Source of the DNA: Microbacterium sp.
GTDB lineage: Bacteria > Actinomycetota > Actinomycetes > Actinomycetales > Microbacteriaceae
Length of the DNA stretch: 5,314 bases
NCBI RefSeq assembly: GCF_003248605.1
Contig: NZ_QFPF01000137.1
Location: 1 to 5,314, forward strand
Direction of reading: 5' to 3'
The position numbers were made by a program, and so were the translations under genes. The notes under the pieces are model-generated. The model did no database searches. It saw nothing but the letters and a program-made list of their open reading frames with translations, and was not told the origin of the DNA. Positions within the stretch are counted from its first letter, which is position 1; every line of letters begins with the position of its first letter. This document shows positions 4,732 through 5,314 of the stretch, piece after piece.

Positions 4732-4748
4732 CCGGATGCGGCATCCGG
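4732..4748 (-). repeat. Palindrome in the ssb-rpsR gap
   Basis: CCGGATGC (4732-4739) and GCATCCGG (4741-4748) are exact reverse complements around a single G, and would fold as a 6-bp stem with a 5-nt loop. It lies 13 nt after the ssb stop on the minus strand. No U-run follows, so it may be a processing or attenuation site that sets the ratio of ssb to rpsR-rplI, or a protein-binding site. The rest of the gap (4657-4731) is GC-rich, with nothing else recognised. Confidence 0.5.
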
Positions 4749-4761
4749 AATCTTGTCTTCT

Positions 4762-5274
4762 TTAGAACGGGGTGTCGTCGCCGTAGGACCCGGGGGTGCT
4801 CCACGCGTCGGCGCCCGACGAGGCGTTGCCGCCCGCGTTCGTCGATGCGGGCGTCGCCCACGGCTCTTCGGTGACCTGCTGGCGGTTCTGACCGCCACCG
4901 CCGCCGCCACTCGACGCGCGCGTGACCTGAGCGGTCGCGTAGCGCAGCGAGGGGCCGATCTCGTCGATCTCGAGCTCGATCGCGGTGCGCTTCTCGCCCT
5001 CGCGCGTCTCGTATGAGCGCTGCTTGAGGCGACCGGTCGCGATCACGCGCGAGCCCTTGGTGAGCGAGCCGGCGACGTGCTCGGCGAACTCGCGCCACAC
5101 GCTCGCGCGGAGGAACAGCGCTTCTCCGTCCTTCCACTCGTTCGCGGCACGGTCGAAGTTGCGCGGCGTCGACGCGATCGTGAAGTTCGCGACGGGGAGC
5201 CCGTTCTGCGTGTAGCGCAGTTCGGGATCGGCGGTCAGGTTGCCGACCACGGTGATGATGGTCTCACCGGCCAT
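4762..5274 (-). CDS. ssb: Single-stranded DNA-binding protein SSB
   Basis: SSB coats single-stranded DNA during replication, recombination and repair and recruits partner enzymes. The 170-residue product has the N-terminal OB-fold (about residues 4-113: [57 protein letters not shown]), with W60 in the usual aromatic position. A low-complexity linker follows (about 118-160, including six glycines at 123-128). The acidic tip GDDTPF (165-170) matches the conserved partner-binding end of bacterial SSBs. The ATG at 5274 lies 4 nt after the rpsF stop, with GAAGG at 5284-5288 inside the rpsF end as ribosome-binding site, so translation is probably coupled. The length and tail indicate the main replicative SSB and not a shortened paralog. 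Confidence 0.98.
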   Translation of the reverse strand: MAGETIITVVGNLTADPELRYTQNGLPVANFTIASTPRNFDRAANEWKDGEALFLRASVWREFAEHVAGSLTKGSRVIATGRLKQRSYETREGEKRTAIELEIDEIGPSLRYATAQVTRASSGGGGGGQNRQQVTEEPWATPASTNAGGNASSGADAWSTPGSYGDDTPF

Positions 5275-5278
5275 GGCG

Positions 5279-5314
5279 TCAGACCTTCGCAGCCTTGGCG
5301 TCGGCGGACTCGGC
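5279..5314 (-). CDS. rpsF: 30S ribosomal protein bS6, C-terminal end (partial)
   Basis: Only the last 11 codons and the TGA are in the window, encoding [11 protein letters not shown]. This is an Ala/Glu/Lys-rich tail like those that end many actinobacterial S6 proteins. The tail alone would not identify the gene. The identity rests on its position: rpsF directly precedes ssb-rpsR-rplI in most bacteria, and the 4-bp gap to ssb fits. S6 binds next to S18 in the small-subunit platform. Confidence 0.75.
   Translation of the reverse strand, partial: AESADAKAAKV

Noticed and set aside
4008..5016. Plus-strand open frames opposite rplI, rpsR and ssb
   Set aside because: They are antisense shadows of highly conserved ribosomal and SSB genes.

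Overview
The window is GC-rich throughout, with GC-rich third codon positions. It carries a conserved ribosomal/replication neighbourhood (rpsF-ssb-rpsR-rplI and dnaB, all on the minus strand) of the actinobacterial type. The SSB tail, the cysteine-free S18 and the DnaB Walker A sequence ARPALGKST suggest an actinomycete, most likely Microbacteriaceae and possibly Microbacterium. The family-level assignment is inference from the protein sequences.

Layout. 1-729 (minus) is the N-terminal half of the replicative helicase DnaB, running off the left edge. 730-1377 is a 648-bp divergent intergenic region. It holds a cluster of DnaA-box-like 9-mers (one perfect), a stretch of only about 45% GC, a perfect 8-bp-arm inverted repeat, a G5/C5/G5 element and one candidate promoter in each direction. 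1378-2391 and 2473-3702 (plus) are two co-directional genes for cysteine-free exported proteins. The first has no family that I recognise. The second is a chaplin-like wall protein with five repeats and an LAQTG sortase signal. Between them lie two TTCG-loop hairpins. 3703-3938 is a convergent gap with an inverted repeat, a perfect 40-bp tandem duplication and the terminator of the ribosomal operon. 3939-5314 (minus) reads, in transcription order, rpsF (last 11 codons), ssb, rpsR and rplI.

How it fits together. The minus-strand genes serve translation (S6, S18, L9) and replication (SSB, DnaB). In many actinobacteria dnaB follows rplI directly or closely. Here about 3.2 kb carrying two surface-protein genes on the opposite strand separates them. 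The two plus-strand genes probably form one expression unit for cell-envelope proteins, the second covalently attached to peptidoglycan by a class E-type sortase. The most interesting points are the cysteine-free multi-repeat chaplin-like protein with its orphan partner, and the DnaA-box array beside dnaB.
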